64,000 nt of DNA from assembly GCA_050010115.1 (NCBI GenBank), contig JBEKLQ010000009.1:1-64000 (forward strand), written 5' to 3'. The stretch's first letter is position 1, and each line of letters begins with the position of its first letter. A program made the translations under genes and the position numbers. Below are positions 1 to 8,131 of this stretch, one piece after another. The notes under the pieces were generated by a model that searched no databases, had not been told where the DNA came from, and worked only from the letters and a program-made list of their open reading frames with translations. This DNA comes from JAKACA01 sp050010115. Its GTDB lineage: Bacteria; Actinomycetota; Acidimicrobiia; Acidimicrobiales; Bog-793.

Positions 1-45
1 GAGCGTGGAGCTCGCGGTCCAAGGACAGTTGACGATGAGCGCGAC

Positions 46-996
46 ATGACGGAGCTGCTCGCACGGCGGTTGCTCTTCGTCACCGGCAAGGGTGGTGTCG
101 GCAAGACCACCGTCGCTGCCGCGCTCGGGCTGCTCGCCGCCGAGCAGGGTAAGCGCACGCTCGTGTGTGAGGTCGAGCCGAAGGGTGATCTCTCGGTCGC
201 GTACGAGTGCGGACCGACCCCGTTCAAGGGTCGCCAAGTGGCACCTGACCTGACTGCGATGTCGATGGACACCGAGGCGTCGCTCCGCGAGTACCTCCGC
301 GAGGTGACGAGAGTGCCGGTGATGGGGCGCATCTCGCCGGTCGCGAGGGCATTCGAATTCGTCGCCACGGCCGCACCAGGCATTCGGGAGATTCTCACGA
401 TCGGCAAGCTGTGCTTCGAGGTGCGGGATCGCCACTACGACCTCGTGGTCGTAGACGCATCGGCGACTGGGTCCGTGGTCGGCCAGCTGGCTGCTCCCAC
501 AGGGATCAACGAGCTGGTGCACGTGGGCGTGGTGCGCCAGCAGACCGAGTGGATGCTGGAGATCCTGAGAGACCCGCTCCAGACCGGCGTAGTGCTCGTG
601 ACCACTCCAGAGGAGATGCCGGTGACCGAGGCGATCGATCTGGCCGGCCGTCTCGCGGACGAGACGCCGGTGCACCTCGCCTGCGTCATCGCCAATCGTG
701 TGCTGCCCGAGTTGTTCGGGCGCACCGAGGAGCAGGTGTTCGATCAGCTCGTCGCTCCGGCAGAGATCGGCCGGATCGCCGATCACCTCGACGTCGACGC
801 GGTCGACTTGGCCTCTGTGCTCGCGGCAGCTCGACTGGCGGTGACCATCCGCCGTGACGGTTCGGCACACCTGGAGCGGCTCCGTTCGGCGATCGGGCAG
901 GATGTCCCGCTGCTCTACCTGCCGTACCTGTTCGGCCGGGCGCACGGGATGAGGGCGATCCGTCAGGTCGCCCAGTCACTCGGTGAGGAGCTGTGA
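46..996 (+). CDS. ArsA/Get3-like anion-transporting ATPase, first of a pair
   Basis: A 316-residue SIMIBI-class P-loop ATPase of the ArsA/Get3 family. The deviant Walker A GKGGVGKTT lies at residues 14-22, and a hydrophobic strand ending in VVVDASATG near residue 135 fits the switch II region. The usual zinc CxxC of eukaryotic Get3 is not visible. The stop overlaps the start of a second ArsA-like gene in a TGATG arrangement, so the two are probably translationally coupled and may form a heterodimer. Actinobacteria commonly carry such a pair (Rv3679-Rv3680 in M. tuberculosis). The cellular substrate is not inferable from sequence; membrane-protein targeting or metabolite stress roles are family-level possibilities. 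Bases 1-45 upstream are too short to assign. The family call is secure, the function is not. Confidence 0.85.
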   Translation: MTELLARRLLFVTGKGGVGKTTVAAALGLLAAEQGKRTLVCEVEPKGDLSVAYECGPTPFKGRQVAPDLTAMSMDTEASLREYLREVTRVPVMGRISPVARAFEFVATAAPGIREILTIGKLCFEVRDRHYDLVVVDASATGSVVGQLAAPTGINELVHVGVVRQQTEWMLEILRDPLQTGVVLVTTPEEMPVTEAIDLAGRLADETPVHLACVIANRVLPELFGRTEEQVFDQLVAPAEIGRIADHLDVDAVDLASVLAAARLAVTIRRDGSAHLERLRSAIGQDVPLLYLPYLFGRAHGMRAIRQVAQSLGEEL

Positions 997-2417
997 TGGC
1001 GCCGTCTCCGCGATCCCGTCCCGCCCCCGACTCGCAGCGCCAGATCGAACAGCTCATCGCCGCCAAGGAGGTCGTCGTGGCCTGCGGCCCCGGCGGGGTT
1101 GGAAAGACGACTGCGGCGGCCGCGCTCGCAGCGGTGGCGGCCGCTCGCATCGGCGGCCGCGTGCTCGTCGTCACCGTGGATCCGGCACGACGGCTGGCCG
1201 ATGCGCTCGGGCTCGTCGGGCTCGGTAACACCGCCACACGGGTGCCCGACGATGCATTCGAAGCGGCTGGAGTGCACCCGAAGGGCGAGCTCTGGGCTGC
1301 CATGCTCGACATGTCCGAGTCCTGGGATGCTCTCGTGAATCGCCACGCTCCGGACACGAAGACCGCAGGTCAGATCCTGGCGAACCCGCTGTACCAGAAC
1401 ATCACCCGTCGCTTTGCCCAGGGCCACGACTACATCGCCATGGAGCGGCTGTACGAGCTTCACGAGGAGGGCCACTACGACCTGCTGGTCGTCGACACGC
1501 CCCCGTCCCGGAATGCTCTCGATCTTCTCGACGCCCCCGCTCGAATGGCGGAGTTCTTCTCGTCGCGGCTGCTCCGCTGGCTCACCGTGCCCTACCGCTC
1601 CCGCCTCGTCAACTTGGCTTCGAGGCCGTTCTACCAGATCGCCGACCGCATCCTCGGCAGCCAGCTGCTGCAGGATCTGGCGGATTTCTTCATCCTGTTC
1701 CAGACCATGCGGGAGGGTTTCGTGGCCCGCGCCGAAGCTGTCAACCGCTTGCTGCGGGACTCGCGGACCACGTTCTTGCTCGTGACGACGCTGGAGGCGG
1801 TTCCGGCGCACGAGGCGCAGGAGATGACTCAGGCGCTCTTCGAACGGCACCTCCACCTCGGCTTGCTCGTGTGCAACAAGGTGCTGCCGGCAACGCTGTC
1901 GGATCCCGCTGCCCAGCGAGTCGCCGACCGCCTCGGTGGCGAGGCGGCTGAACTGGCGGGACAGATCGCCCGTGAGCTGAGCCCGAAGGTCGGCGACGAA
2001 GTCGTGGCCGGCGTTCTCGAGGAGGTCGCCCGCAGCTTCTCGAACTTCCGTCTGGTGGCCAACCGTGAGGCCGAGCTGCTCCGGGAGCTCTCTGCGGCCC
2101 ACGACGTCACGGCAACCGTCGGCTACCGGCCGGGCAACATCACGGACCTGACAGGGCTGCTCGCCATCGGCGCGAGGATCTGGGGTGACCCGGAGCCGGG
2201 CGAGCCGGGCATGCCGTCGATGACCTCGACGGCCACGACCAGCCGGCGAGCGCGCCCGGCCGTAACTCGCAGGTCCGCCGCGCCGAGGGTTGACAGCGGG
2301 ACCGCAGCGGGTAGGAAGGCCGCTCAGCGCACCGCCCGCACCACCCGCACCACCCGCACCGCCCGCACCGCAGATGGTGACGACGGGGCAGAGCGCACCG
2401 AAGACAAGGAGCCCTGA
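996..2417 (+). CDS. ArsA/Get3-like ATPase, second of a pair
   Basis: A 473-residue partner ATPase with Walker A GPGGVGKTT at residues 31-39 and a DTPP switch motif (LLVVDTPPS) near residue 160, both typical of ArsA/Get3 proteins. ATG 996 is chosen over the GTG three bases upstream because it overlaps the preceding stop. The last 70 or so residues are Arg/Thr/Ala-rich low complexity, encoded by a 9-base repeating pattern around 2330-2375, so they are probably disordered and variable. The next gene starts directly after the stop, suggesting an operon that continues into the O-methyltransferase. As with its partner, the biochemical role in actinobacteria is not settled by sequence. Confidence 0.85.
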   Translation: MAPSPRSRPAPDSQRQIEQLIAAKEVVVACGPGGVGKTTAAAALAAVAAARIGGRVLVVTVDPARRLADALGLVGLGNTATRVPDDAFEAAGVHPKGELWAAMLDMSESWDALVNRHAPDTKTAGQILANPLYQNITRRFAQGHDYIAMERLYELHEEGHYDLLVVDTPPSRNALDLLDAPARMAEFFSSRLLRWLTVPYRSRLVNLASRPFYQIADRILGSQLLQDLADFFILFQTMREGFVARAEAVNRLLRDSRTTFLLVTTLEAVPAHEAQEMTQALFERHLHLGLLVCNKVLPATLSDPAAQRVADRLGGEAAELAGQIARELSPKVGDEVVAGVLEEVARSFSNFRLVANREAELLRELSAAHDVTATVGYRPGNITDLTGLLAIGARIWGDPEPGEPGMPSMTSTATTSRRARPAVTRRSAAPRVDSGTAAGRKAAQRTARTTRTTRTARTADGDDGAERTEDKEP

Positions 2418-3068
2418 ATGGATCTGGTCAACCCCGAGATCGAGGCGTATGCCACCGAGCACTCCTCTCCGATCGGTACCCACCTCAAGCAGGTGGCCAG
2501 CAGTACGCGAGCGGAGCATGCCGACGCATCGATGATGGTCGGGCGTCTGGAGGGAGCCTTCCTCGAGATGCTCGTTCATGCGGTGGGAGCACGACTCGTG
2601 CTCGAGATCGGCTCGTTCACCGGCTATTCGGCGATCTCGATGGCGGCAGCGCTGTCAGAAGGCGGCCGGATCATCACCTGCGAGGTCGACCCTGAGCACG
2701 CCGCCTTCGCACGCAAGAACATCGCCGCCAGCCCGTTCGCCGGCCGCATCGAGCTGCGTGAAGGCCCCGCGATCGAGACGATCGCTGGCTTGGAGGGACC
2801 GTTCGACTTCGTGTTCATCGACGCCGACAAGGCCAGCTACCTCGACTACTTCGAGGCCACCCTCCCGAAGCTCTCCAGTTCCGGGCTGATCGCCGTCGAC
2901 AACACGCTGTGGAGCGGGAGGGTCCTCGCGACGGAGGATGACTCCACCGACACCCGAGCGATCCGGGCGTTCAACGACCACGTCGTGGCTGACTCTCGGG
3001 TTCGCTGCGTCCAGCTCACGGTCCGAGACGGCGTCACCTTGATCCGCCGCCTCGGCGCGGCCGGCTGA
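2418..3068 (+). CDS. Class I SAM-dependent O-methyltransferase (caffeoyl-CoA/catechol OMT-like)
   Basis: A 216-residue Rossmann methyltransferase of the metal-dependent OMT family. The SAM-binding motif VLEIGSFTGY is at residues 61-70. The acidic metal/catechol site is visible as FIDADK (133-138) and DN (161-162), the latter followed by LWSGRV as in the family. The length is normal for bacterial members. The start lies immediately after the upstream ArsA-like gene, so the genes are probably co-transcribed. The methyl acceptor is unknown; small catechols or hydroxylated secondary metabolites are usual for this family. Confidence in the family is high, in the substrate none. Confidence 0.88.
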   Translation: MDLVNPEIEAYATEHSSPIGTHLKQVASSTRAEHADASMMVGRLEGAFLEMLVHAVGARLVLEIGSFTGYSAISMAAALSEGGRIITCEVDPEHAAFARKNIAASPFAGRIELREGPAIETIAGLEGPFDFVFIDADKASYLDYFEATLPKLSSSGLIAVDNTLWSGRVLATEDDSTDTRAIRAFNDHVVADSRVRCVQLTVRDGVTLIRRLGAAG

Positions 3069-3075
3069 TCAGGCG

Positions 3076-4020
3076 ATGCTCGACTACCACGTCCACCTGT
3101 GGCCTCACCCGGAGCGCGCTGACGAGACGGACCTCGCAATCGAGCGGCTGGCGGTGTACTGCGAGCGGGCGGTCGCTGCGGGCGTGACCGAGATCGCCCT
3201 CACGGAGCACTATCACCGTTTCGCTCAGGGCCGGGAGATCGTCGAGGGTTGGTGGGCGACCGAGCCCGACTACTACCTCCGCACCTACATCTCGCACTAT
3301 TTCGACCACCATGCGACCGTCGATCTCGATCGGTATGTCGAGACGGTGCTGGCCGCGAAGGATGCCGGGCTGCCCATTGTCGCCGGCCTGGAAGTCGACT
3401 ACTACCCGGGCCTGATGGACAAGGTCGGATCGCTCCTCGATGGTTACCCATTCGACGTCCTGCTTGGATCGATCCACTGGCTCGGCACCTGGATGTTCGA
3501 CATCGTGGATTCACCCGAACAGATGAGGGTCTGGGCCGAACGGGGGACGAACGCCACCTGGAGCGCCTACGGCGAGGCGATCGAGGAGCTCGCCGGCACC
3601 CGGACCTGCGACGTGCTCGCCCATCCCGATGTGGTCAAGGTCACGGGGAGGATCGCCGATCCCGGTGTCGTCACCGAGGTAGAGGAGCGCATCGCCGAGG
3701 CCGCCGCCTCGAGCAGCATGGCGGCTGAGCTTTCCTCGGCGGGCTTCCGCAAACCCGTCGGGGAGGCGTACCCGTCGGTGACATTGCTGGACCGCTTCTT
3801 CCAGCGAGGTGTGCCGCTCACGACGGCGTCGGACACCCATGGCCTCAGCCACATCGCCGACCGCAGCCACGAGCTGCACGACCTGGCGGAGGCTGCCGGC
3901 TATTCGACTCTGCGGGCCTACCGCAAGCGGGAGGGCTACGACGTTCCACTCGGCACAGCCGCGGTCACCGAGCACCCGGACGATGCCGCCGATCTCACCG
4001 ACTCCAAGTCCGTGCCGTGA
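3076..4020 (+). CDS. PHP-domain histidinol-phosphatase-like phosphoesterase
   Basis: A 314-residue PHP-fold metallophosphoesterase. Trinuclear metal-site motifs are visible in order: DYHVH (residues 3-7), TEHYHRF, GLEVDYYPG, SIHWLG, LAHPDVV and a C-terminal ASDTHG. This arrangement matches HisJ/HisK-type histidinol phosphatases, which hydrolyse L-histidinol phosphate in histidine biosynthesis, although other PHP phosphatases share it. No other his gene is nearby, so the histidine assignment is by family only. The gene starts 7 bases after the OMT stop and its own stop overlaps the GTG of the histidine kinase, indicating an operon. Confidence 0.75.
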   Translation: MLDYHVHLWPHPERADETDLAIERLAVYCERAVAAGVTEIALTEHYHRFAQGREIVEGWWATEPDYYLRTYISHYFDHHATVDLDRYVETVLAAKDAGLPIVAGLEVDYYPGLMDKVGSLLDGYPFDVLLGSIHWLGTWMFDIVDSPEQMRVWAERGTNATWSAYGEAIEELAGTRTCDVLAHPDVVKVTGRIADPGVVTEVEERIAEAAASSSMAAELSSAGFRKPVGEAYPSVTLLDRFFQRGVPLTTASDTHGLSHIADRSHELHDLAEAAGYSTLRAYRKREGYDVPLGTAAVTEHPDDAADLTDSKSVP

Positions 4021-5507
4021 GCTCTCCACTCGAGCTCGCCTATCGAACGGCCGGTCTCGAGCCCGGAGCGCGCCGCCACCTCGAACGCCTCATGGCGTCG
4101 TGGAACCTGCTGGCCGACCTGTGTTTCTCTGACATGTTGCTCTACGTCCCCGCCGATCGGCTCGCCGGCGCCGAAGCGGGGCAGGGTGACACGCCGTTCG
4201 TGGCAATCGGGCAGGTCCGCCCCACGACGAACCCGACGTTGTTCGAGATCGACCTGGTGGGTCAAGTCGTGACGGCACGGCAGCTCCCGCTCGTCCTCGA
4301 GGCGCTCCGGACCGGTGCGATCTCGATCGGTGAGCAGCGCAGCGACCTCGGAGACGGTCATCAACGGCTCGAGTGCATCCCGGTCCGCTACTCGGGACAG
4401 GTCGTGGCCGTGATGTGCCGGGTGTGGTCGCCGCAGACCGCTCGCCGCCGGGGAGCCCTCGAGCGCGTGTACCTGGAGCTGTTCGAGCGCCTCTCGCTGA
4501 TGGTCACCGACGGTATTTTCCCGTTCGCCGACGACGATCTCCCGGTCGAGACCGCCCCTCGGGTCGGCGACGGCGTGATCGTCGTCGACGACCGGGGCCG
4601 GATCAGCTTCGCGTCCCCGAACGCGGTCAGTGCCCTCCACCGGATCGGGATCGTGAGCGCGATCCACGGGACGACGCTGCCGGCGCTCGGGCTTGACACG
4701 ACCCTCATCCAGGACTCGTTCGCCACGCGGCTCCCTGTCGTGGAGGAGATCGAGCGTCGTTCCGACACCACGCTGTTGCTGCGGTGCATCCCGCTGCTCG
4801 CCCGGGGCGAGGTGACCGGCGGTGCCGTCCTTGTGCGTGACGTGACCGACGTCCGCCGGCGTGACCGGTTGCTGCTGACGAAAGATGCGACGATCCGTGA
4901 GGTCCATCACCGGGTCAAGAACAACCTCCAGACGATCTCGTCGTTGCTGCGGCTGCAGGCCCGCCGGATCGACGTGCCGGAAGGCCGGACCGCCCTCGCC
5001 GAGGCCGAGCGCCGCATCCGGGCGATCGCTGTCGTCCATGAGATCCTGTCCCGCGAGGCCGGGGATCAGGTTCCCTTCGACGAGATCATCCACGCGCTCG
5101 TTCGGATGGCGCAGGAGTCGAGCTATGGCTCGGCGTCGGTCGCCGTCCGGGTGGACGGTGAGCTCGGCGACCTGCCGGCAGAGATAGCGACGCCACTGGC
5201 GGTCGTGCTCGCGGAGCTGCTGCAGAACGCCATCGAGCACGGCTTTGTCGATGAGGCGGAGGCTATATCGCCACGGATCGACCTCACGTTCGAGCACGCC
5301 CCCGATCACTACGCGGTGGTGGTGCGGGATAATGGAGCCGGCTTGCCCGAAGGCTTCGACATCGAAAGCACACGGAGCCTCGGGCTCGCGATCGTGCGGG
5401 ATCTTGTCCGCACTCAGCTCAACGGCTCCATCACGATGGCGACCGATCACGGCACGCTGGTCCGCCTCCGGATACCTGTCCCGAGCCTGCGGGCCGGGGG
5501 GCGATAG
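4017..5507 (+). CDS. pdtaS: PdtaS-like sensor histidine kinase (GAF-PAS-HisKA_2-HATPase)
   Basis: A 496-residue cytosolic kinase without membrane segments. The N-terminal half (about 1-165) looks GAF-like and residues about 180-285 PAS-like. The dimerisation helix carries the HisKA_2 signature HHRVKNNLQ with the phosphoacceptor His near residue 298. The ATPase domain shows LLQNAIEHGF (N box), RDNGAGLPEG (G1) and LGLAIVRDLV (G2). This architecture matches PdtaS (Rv3220c), whose output is the RNA-binding ANTAR regulator PdtaR. No ANTAR gene is present in the window. In M. tuberculosis pdtaS lies beside whiB1 and close to sigH; here an ECF sigma factor and a WhiB follow, supporting orthology. 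GTG start overlaps the upstream stop. Confidence 0.82.
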   Translation: MSSPLELAYRTAGLEPGARRHLERLMASWNLLADLCFSDMLLYVPADRLAGAEAGQGDTPFVAIGQVRPTTNPTLFEIDLVGQVVTARQLPLVLEALRTGAISIGEQRSDLGDGHQRLECIPVRYSGQVVAVMCRVWSPQTARRRGALERVYLELFERLSLMVTDGIFPFADDDLPVETAPRVGDGVIVVDDRGRISFASPNAVSALHRIGIVSAIHGTTLPALGLDTTLIQDSFATRLPVVEEIERRSDTTLLLRCIPLLARGEVTGGAVLVRDVTDVRRRDRLLLTKDATIREVHHRVKNNLQTISSLLRLQARRIDVPEGRTALAEAERRIRAIAVVHEILSREAGDQVPFDEIIHALVRMAQESSYGSASVAVRVDGELGDLPAEIATPLAVVLAELLQNAIEHGFVDEAEAISPRIDLTFEHAPDHYAVVVRDNGAGLPEGFDIESTRSLGLAIVRDLVRTQLNGSITMATDHGTLVRLRIPVPSLRAGGR

Positions 5508-5582
5508 GGCGCGACCGGCACTGGCTTGCATCGCGGCAAGATTGCCCGCAAGGAAGCGACCGGCAGTGGCGTCTTAGCACCG

Positions 5583-6197
5583 ATGGAGGTTGCCGAGGCG
5601 TGCTCGATCAATGGGGTGCCTGCCGGACCCAGCGAGAGCCGGCTCCGCTTCCCGCTGCCGGCGCCATTGGGGCGGCGGCAGGGTGCTGCACGATCCAAGG
5701 AGGAGGCTACGGCGGACCCGGAGCGCGATTCGGTCGTCAACCCGGCCTCGTTCGAGGCCTTCTATGTCGCGTCCTACGAGAGCCTCGTCCGTCTCGCCTA
5801 CGTGCTCACGAGCTCCCGCGAGACAGCGGAGGATCTGGTGCAGGACTCCTTCGTCCGGTTGCACCGCCACTACGAGAACGTCGATGCACCCGATCGCTAC
5901 ATCCGTCGTTCGGTCGTCAACGCGTCTCGCTCCCACTTCCGCCGGGTGGGGCGCGAGCGTGACAAGCGGCCGCTGCTCTACGTCGTGCCGGGCGATGAGG
6001 ACGGTCCAGGTGGCAGCGGCGAGCTCAACGATGTGCTCCTGTCGCTGCCGTATCGCCAACGAGCAGCGATCGTGCTGCGTTACTACTCAGACCTGTCGGA
6101 GAACGAGATCGGCGAGATACTCGGGTGCCGCCCGGGAACCGTGGGCTCGCTGATCCACCGCGGTCTCGAGCGGATGCGAAAGGCGTTGGAAGAGTGA
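5583..6197 (+). CDS. ECF-type RNA polymerase sigma factor (SigE family), start uncertain
   Basis: A two-domain sigma-70 factor. The sigma2 region begins near FEAFYVASYESL (about 5745) and includes the AEDLVQDSF helix; the sigma4 helix-turn-helix ends with NEIGEILGC and GTVGSLIHRG. It lacks sigma3 and an extra C-terminal domain, as expected for ECF factors. The nominal ATG 5583 leaves about 55 extra residues before sigma2. The best Shine-Dalgarno in the region (AAGGAGG at 5697-5703) sits 5 bases before an in-frame ACG at 5709, which would give a 162-residue protein, the normal SigE-family size. TTG 5526 is another option. The stop overlaps the GTG of a membrane protein that may be its anti-sigma partner. 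Confidence 0.8.
   Translation: MEVAEACSINGVPAGPSESRLRFPLPAPLGRRQGAARSKEEATADPERDSVVNPASFEAFYVASYESLVRLAYVLTSSRETAEDLVQDSFVRLHRHYENVDAPDRYIRRSVVNASRSHFRRVGRERDKRPLLYVVPGDEDGPGGSGELNDVLLSLPYRQRAAIVLRYYSDLSENEIGEILGCRPGTVGSLIHRGLERMRKALEE
5697..5706 (+). promoter_or_regulatory. Strong Shine-Dalgarno with no canonical start codon behind it
   Basis: AAGGAGGAGG is the strongest ribosome-binding match in this part of the window, but the in-frame codon at the ideal distance is ACG (5709-5711) and no ATG, GTG or TTG follows in the sigma-factor frame before the conserved domain. Either ACG is used as a start, the codon is a mutated or miscalled ATG, or the match is incidental within coding sequence. 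Confidence 0.45.
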
Positions 6198-7534
6198 GCA
6201 TCGAAGACGACATCGGTCGTCAGCTGCAGGCGAAGGCCACGAGCGTCCGCGTCGCTCCGGATCTCCGCGACCTCAGCTCCAGGATCCGGGTGAGCGAGCG
6301 GCGAGCGACGCGCCACGAGCGCCTGGCTCTCGGCGCCGCCATAGTCGTGCTTTCGGCGTCCCTCGGTGGTCTCGCCGGGGCGATGGCAAATGCTCCTCGG
6401 GCGAAGTCGAGCAGTTCGTTCGCGTCCCGCTACGAGCAGGGTGAGACCGGTGCTGCGCCGACGGATGAGGGCAAGTCCCGGCACCGCCCCAAGTCAGTCT
6501 CCGGTGACAAGTCAGGCGCGGACTCTGTCGCGCCGGCGCCGGCGGCTGTCCGTACCGTCATCGATCAACAGCTCCGCAACGGCGTGACGGTGACGGCGAC
6601 CGTGCAACCTCTCATGATGCCGGTGGCCATCTCCGGGCAGGGGAGCGCGTCGTTGGAGTGTGCGACCGGCGAGATCGTAATGACGACTGTCGGGGAGGGC
6701 GGTTCGTTCGGTGGAGGAACGTCCGTGGCAGGGCTGCCAAGCCTCGGCGCCGGCGGCCTCGAGATCCTCTCGTCCGGGGTCCTGCAGGTCTCCGGCGGCG
6801 GTCAGCTTTGGTGGGTCACCACGGCAGTCGGAGGCGGCGTGTCGCGGGTCGCGGCCGAGAACTTGGGTGGCGCCCCCGTCGTTGCGGAGCCATCCGACGG
6901 GATCGCGATCATCGTCGGGTCCATGTCGGGTTCGAGCGCTGCCAGCGGCGAGATGAGCGCCGTGGCGGAGGGGGTGGCGGGAGACGAGTCGTTGGGTTTC
7001 TTGTTGGGCTCGGGACCGAGGGCGGTCGGCGTGTCGGCGACCGAGTCCGACCTGCCGGGTTGCTCCGCCCTGAAGCTGCCAGCCGAACCCTCGTCGGCAT
7101 CTTCGAGCCAACCGGCCGAGCCACCCCTTGCCGCTGCATCGATCATCGCCGCTTTTGAACAGGGCTACTCAGCGAACCCGCTGCTCGGCTTTGCCGCCAA
7201 CCTGGCAGCGGTGAGCGACAGCGCGTCCTTGAGCACGCCGGTGCGATCGTCAAAGCGCTCGCCGGCGAGGACGGAGGAACCGGCGCAGGCCAGATCCGGC
7301 GGCGCTCCGGGAGACGGCGCGGTGGAAGTGCGCCAAGTGTGGTTCAGATCCGCCTGGGCGGCGGAGGTCATCTACCGGGTGAGTGGGGGAGTGCTGGAGA
7401 CCGGGGACGCCCAGCTGAGCTCGTCAGGCATCTGGCAGGTGAGCCGGACGACGTTCTGCGAGAACCTCCGATCAGGGCTCGTCGAAGGCGACGTCCCGAT
7501 CGGGGTGGCGTCGGGCTGCGAGACTCAGCGCTGA
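6194..7534 (+). CDS. Single-pass membrane protein coupled to ECF sigma factor, possible anti-sigma factor
   Basis: About 446 residues from GTG 6194, which overlaps the sigma-factor stop. The first 43 residues are charged and cytoplasmic-looking; one membrane segment follows (about 44-66, LALGAAIVVLSASLGGLAGA); the rest is an extracytoplasmic Ser/Gly/Ala-rich region with few recognisable motifs. The topology and coupling to an ECF sigma gene fit an anti-sigma factor, but the zinc-binding HxxxCxxC signature of ZAS anti-sigma factors is absent, and the external domain is not recognised. The role is inferred from position only. The next gene (WhiB) is convergent, 77 bases away. Confidence 0.65.
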   Translation: MSIEDDIGRQLQAKATSVRVAPDLRDLSSRIRVSERRATRHERLALGAAIVVLSASLGGLAGAMANAPRAKSSSSFASRYEQGETGAAPTDEGKSRHRPKSVSGDKSGADSVAPAPAAVRTVIDQQLRNGVTVTATVQPLMMPVAISGQGSASLECATGEIVMTTVGEGGSFGGGTSVAGLPSLGAGGLEILSSGVLQVSGGGQLWWVTTAVGGGVSRVAAENLGGAPVVAEPSDGIAIIVGSMSGSSAASGEMSAVAEGVAGDESLGFLLGSGPRAVGVSATESDLPGCSALKLPAEPSSASSSQPAEPPLAAASIIAAFEQGYSANPLLGFAANLAAVSDSASLSTPVRSSKRSPARTEEPAQARSGGAPGDGAVEVRQVWFRSAWAAEVIYRVSGGVLETGDAQLSSSGIWQVSRTTFCENLRSGLVEGDVPIGVASGCETQR

Positions 7535-7611
7535 GCTGACCGACGGCCGGAGCGTGGCTCGAGGCCGTGGCCGTGGCCGAGCGCCAATGTCGTAACCCGG
7601 CAGGGCGAAGC

Positions 7612-7905
7612 TCAGGCTGTGCGCCGCCTGCGAGCCGCCAGCCACGCCTTACGCAGCTTGCGGCGCTCCTCCTCGGAGGTGCCGCCCCACACGCCTGACT
7701 CTTGGTTGGTAGCCAGAGCGAACTCGAGACAGGGTTCACGAGCGTCGCACCCAAAACACACCGCCCTCGCTGCCTCGATCTGATCGATCGCCTGGCCAGT
7801 GGTGCCGATCGGAAAAAAGAGGTCGGGGTCAGTATCCCGGCACGCTGCATTCTTTCGCCAGTCATCGGTATCCCACTCGATTGAGCGGGTCCAGGTGAGC
7901 GCCAA
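7612..7905 (-). CDS. whiB1: WhiB-family iron-sulfur transcriptional regulator, WhiB1-like
   Basis: A 97-residue Wbl protein. The four cluster ligands are C22, C50, C53 and C59 (C-x27-C-x2-C-x5-C), followed by the GVWGGTSEEERR turn and a basic C-terminal tail (RKAWLAARRRR). Wbl proteins bind a 4Fe-4S cluster that senses NO/O2 and act with the primary sigma factor. The AACRDTDPDLFFP opening and compact length are closest to WhiB1/WhiB2-like proteins; neighbouring pdtaS-like and ECF sigma genes match the whiB1 neighbourhood. The start is a TTG, supported by AAGGAGG five bases upstream (7911-7917 on the complement). A CRP-like palindrome lies upstream. Subfamily confidence is moderate. Confidence 0.9.
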   Translation of the reverse strand: MALTWTRSIEWDTDDWRKNAACRDTDPDLFFPIGTTGQAIDQIEAARAVCFGCDAREPCLEFALATNQESGVWGGTSEEERRKLRKAWLAARRRRTA

Positions 7906-7951
7906 GGTCGCCTCCTTCGTCCATGCCCGGTGTCCACTCGCCCGGTCGACT

Positions 7952-7967
7952 CGTGAAAACAGTCACA
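7952..7967. promoter_or_regulatory. CRP/FNR-type binding site upstream of whiB
   Basis: CGTGAAAACAGTCACA differs at one position from the actinobacterial CRP consensus TGTGA-N6-TCACA. It lies 47 bases upstream of the whiB start codon in the divergent gap to the glycerophosphodiesterase gene. In M. tuberculosis the cAMP receptor protein Rv3676 is known to control whiB1, so the site is in the expected place. Binding is inferred. Confidence 0.55.
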
Positions 7968-8131
7968 AACCCTGGCCACCACATACCAGCAAGAACGCCG
8001 AGACGACGGCTGGGGGAGGCGAGAGCGAGTGGAGCTGCGGGGAGCCAGAATAGGCGGGATCAAGGCCGTTTGCAAGCATGTGCTCACGAGCACAGGGACC
8101 GGAACCCCGGTCACAGGAGGCATTCACCCCG

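Noticed and set aside
3936..5531. 531-codon minus-strand open frame opposite the kinase gene
   Set aside because: Arg/Asp/Gly-rich translation without motifs; the plus strand encodes a complete histidine kinase with all catalytic boxes.
7535..7611. Terminator between the membrane protein and whiB
   Set aside because: Only a 5-bp GCTCG/CGAGC stem with no T-run; too weak to list.
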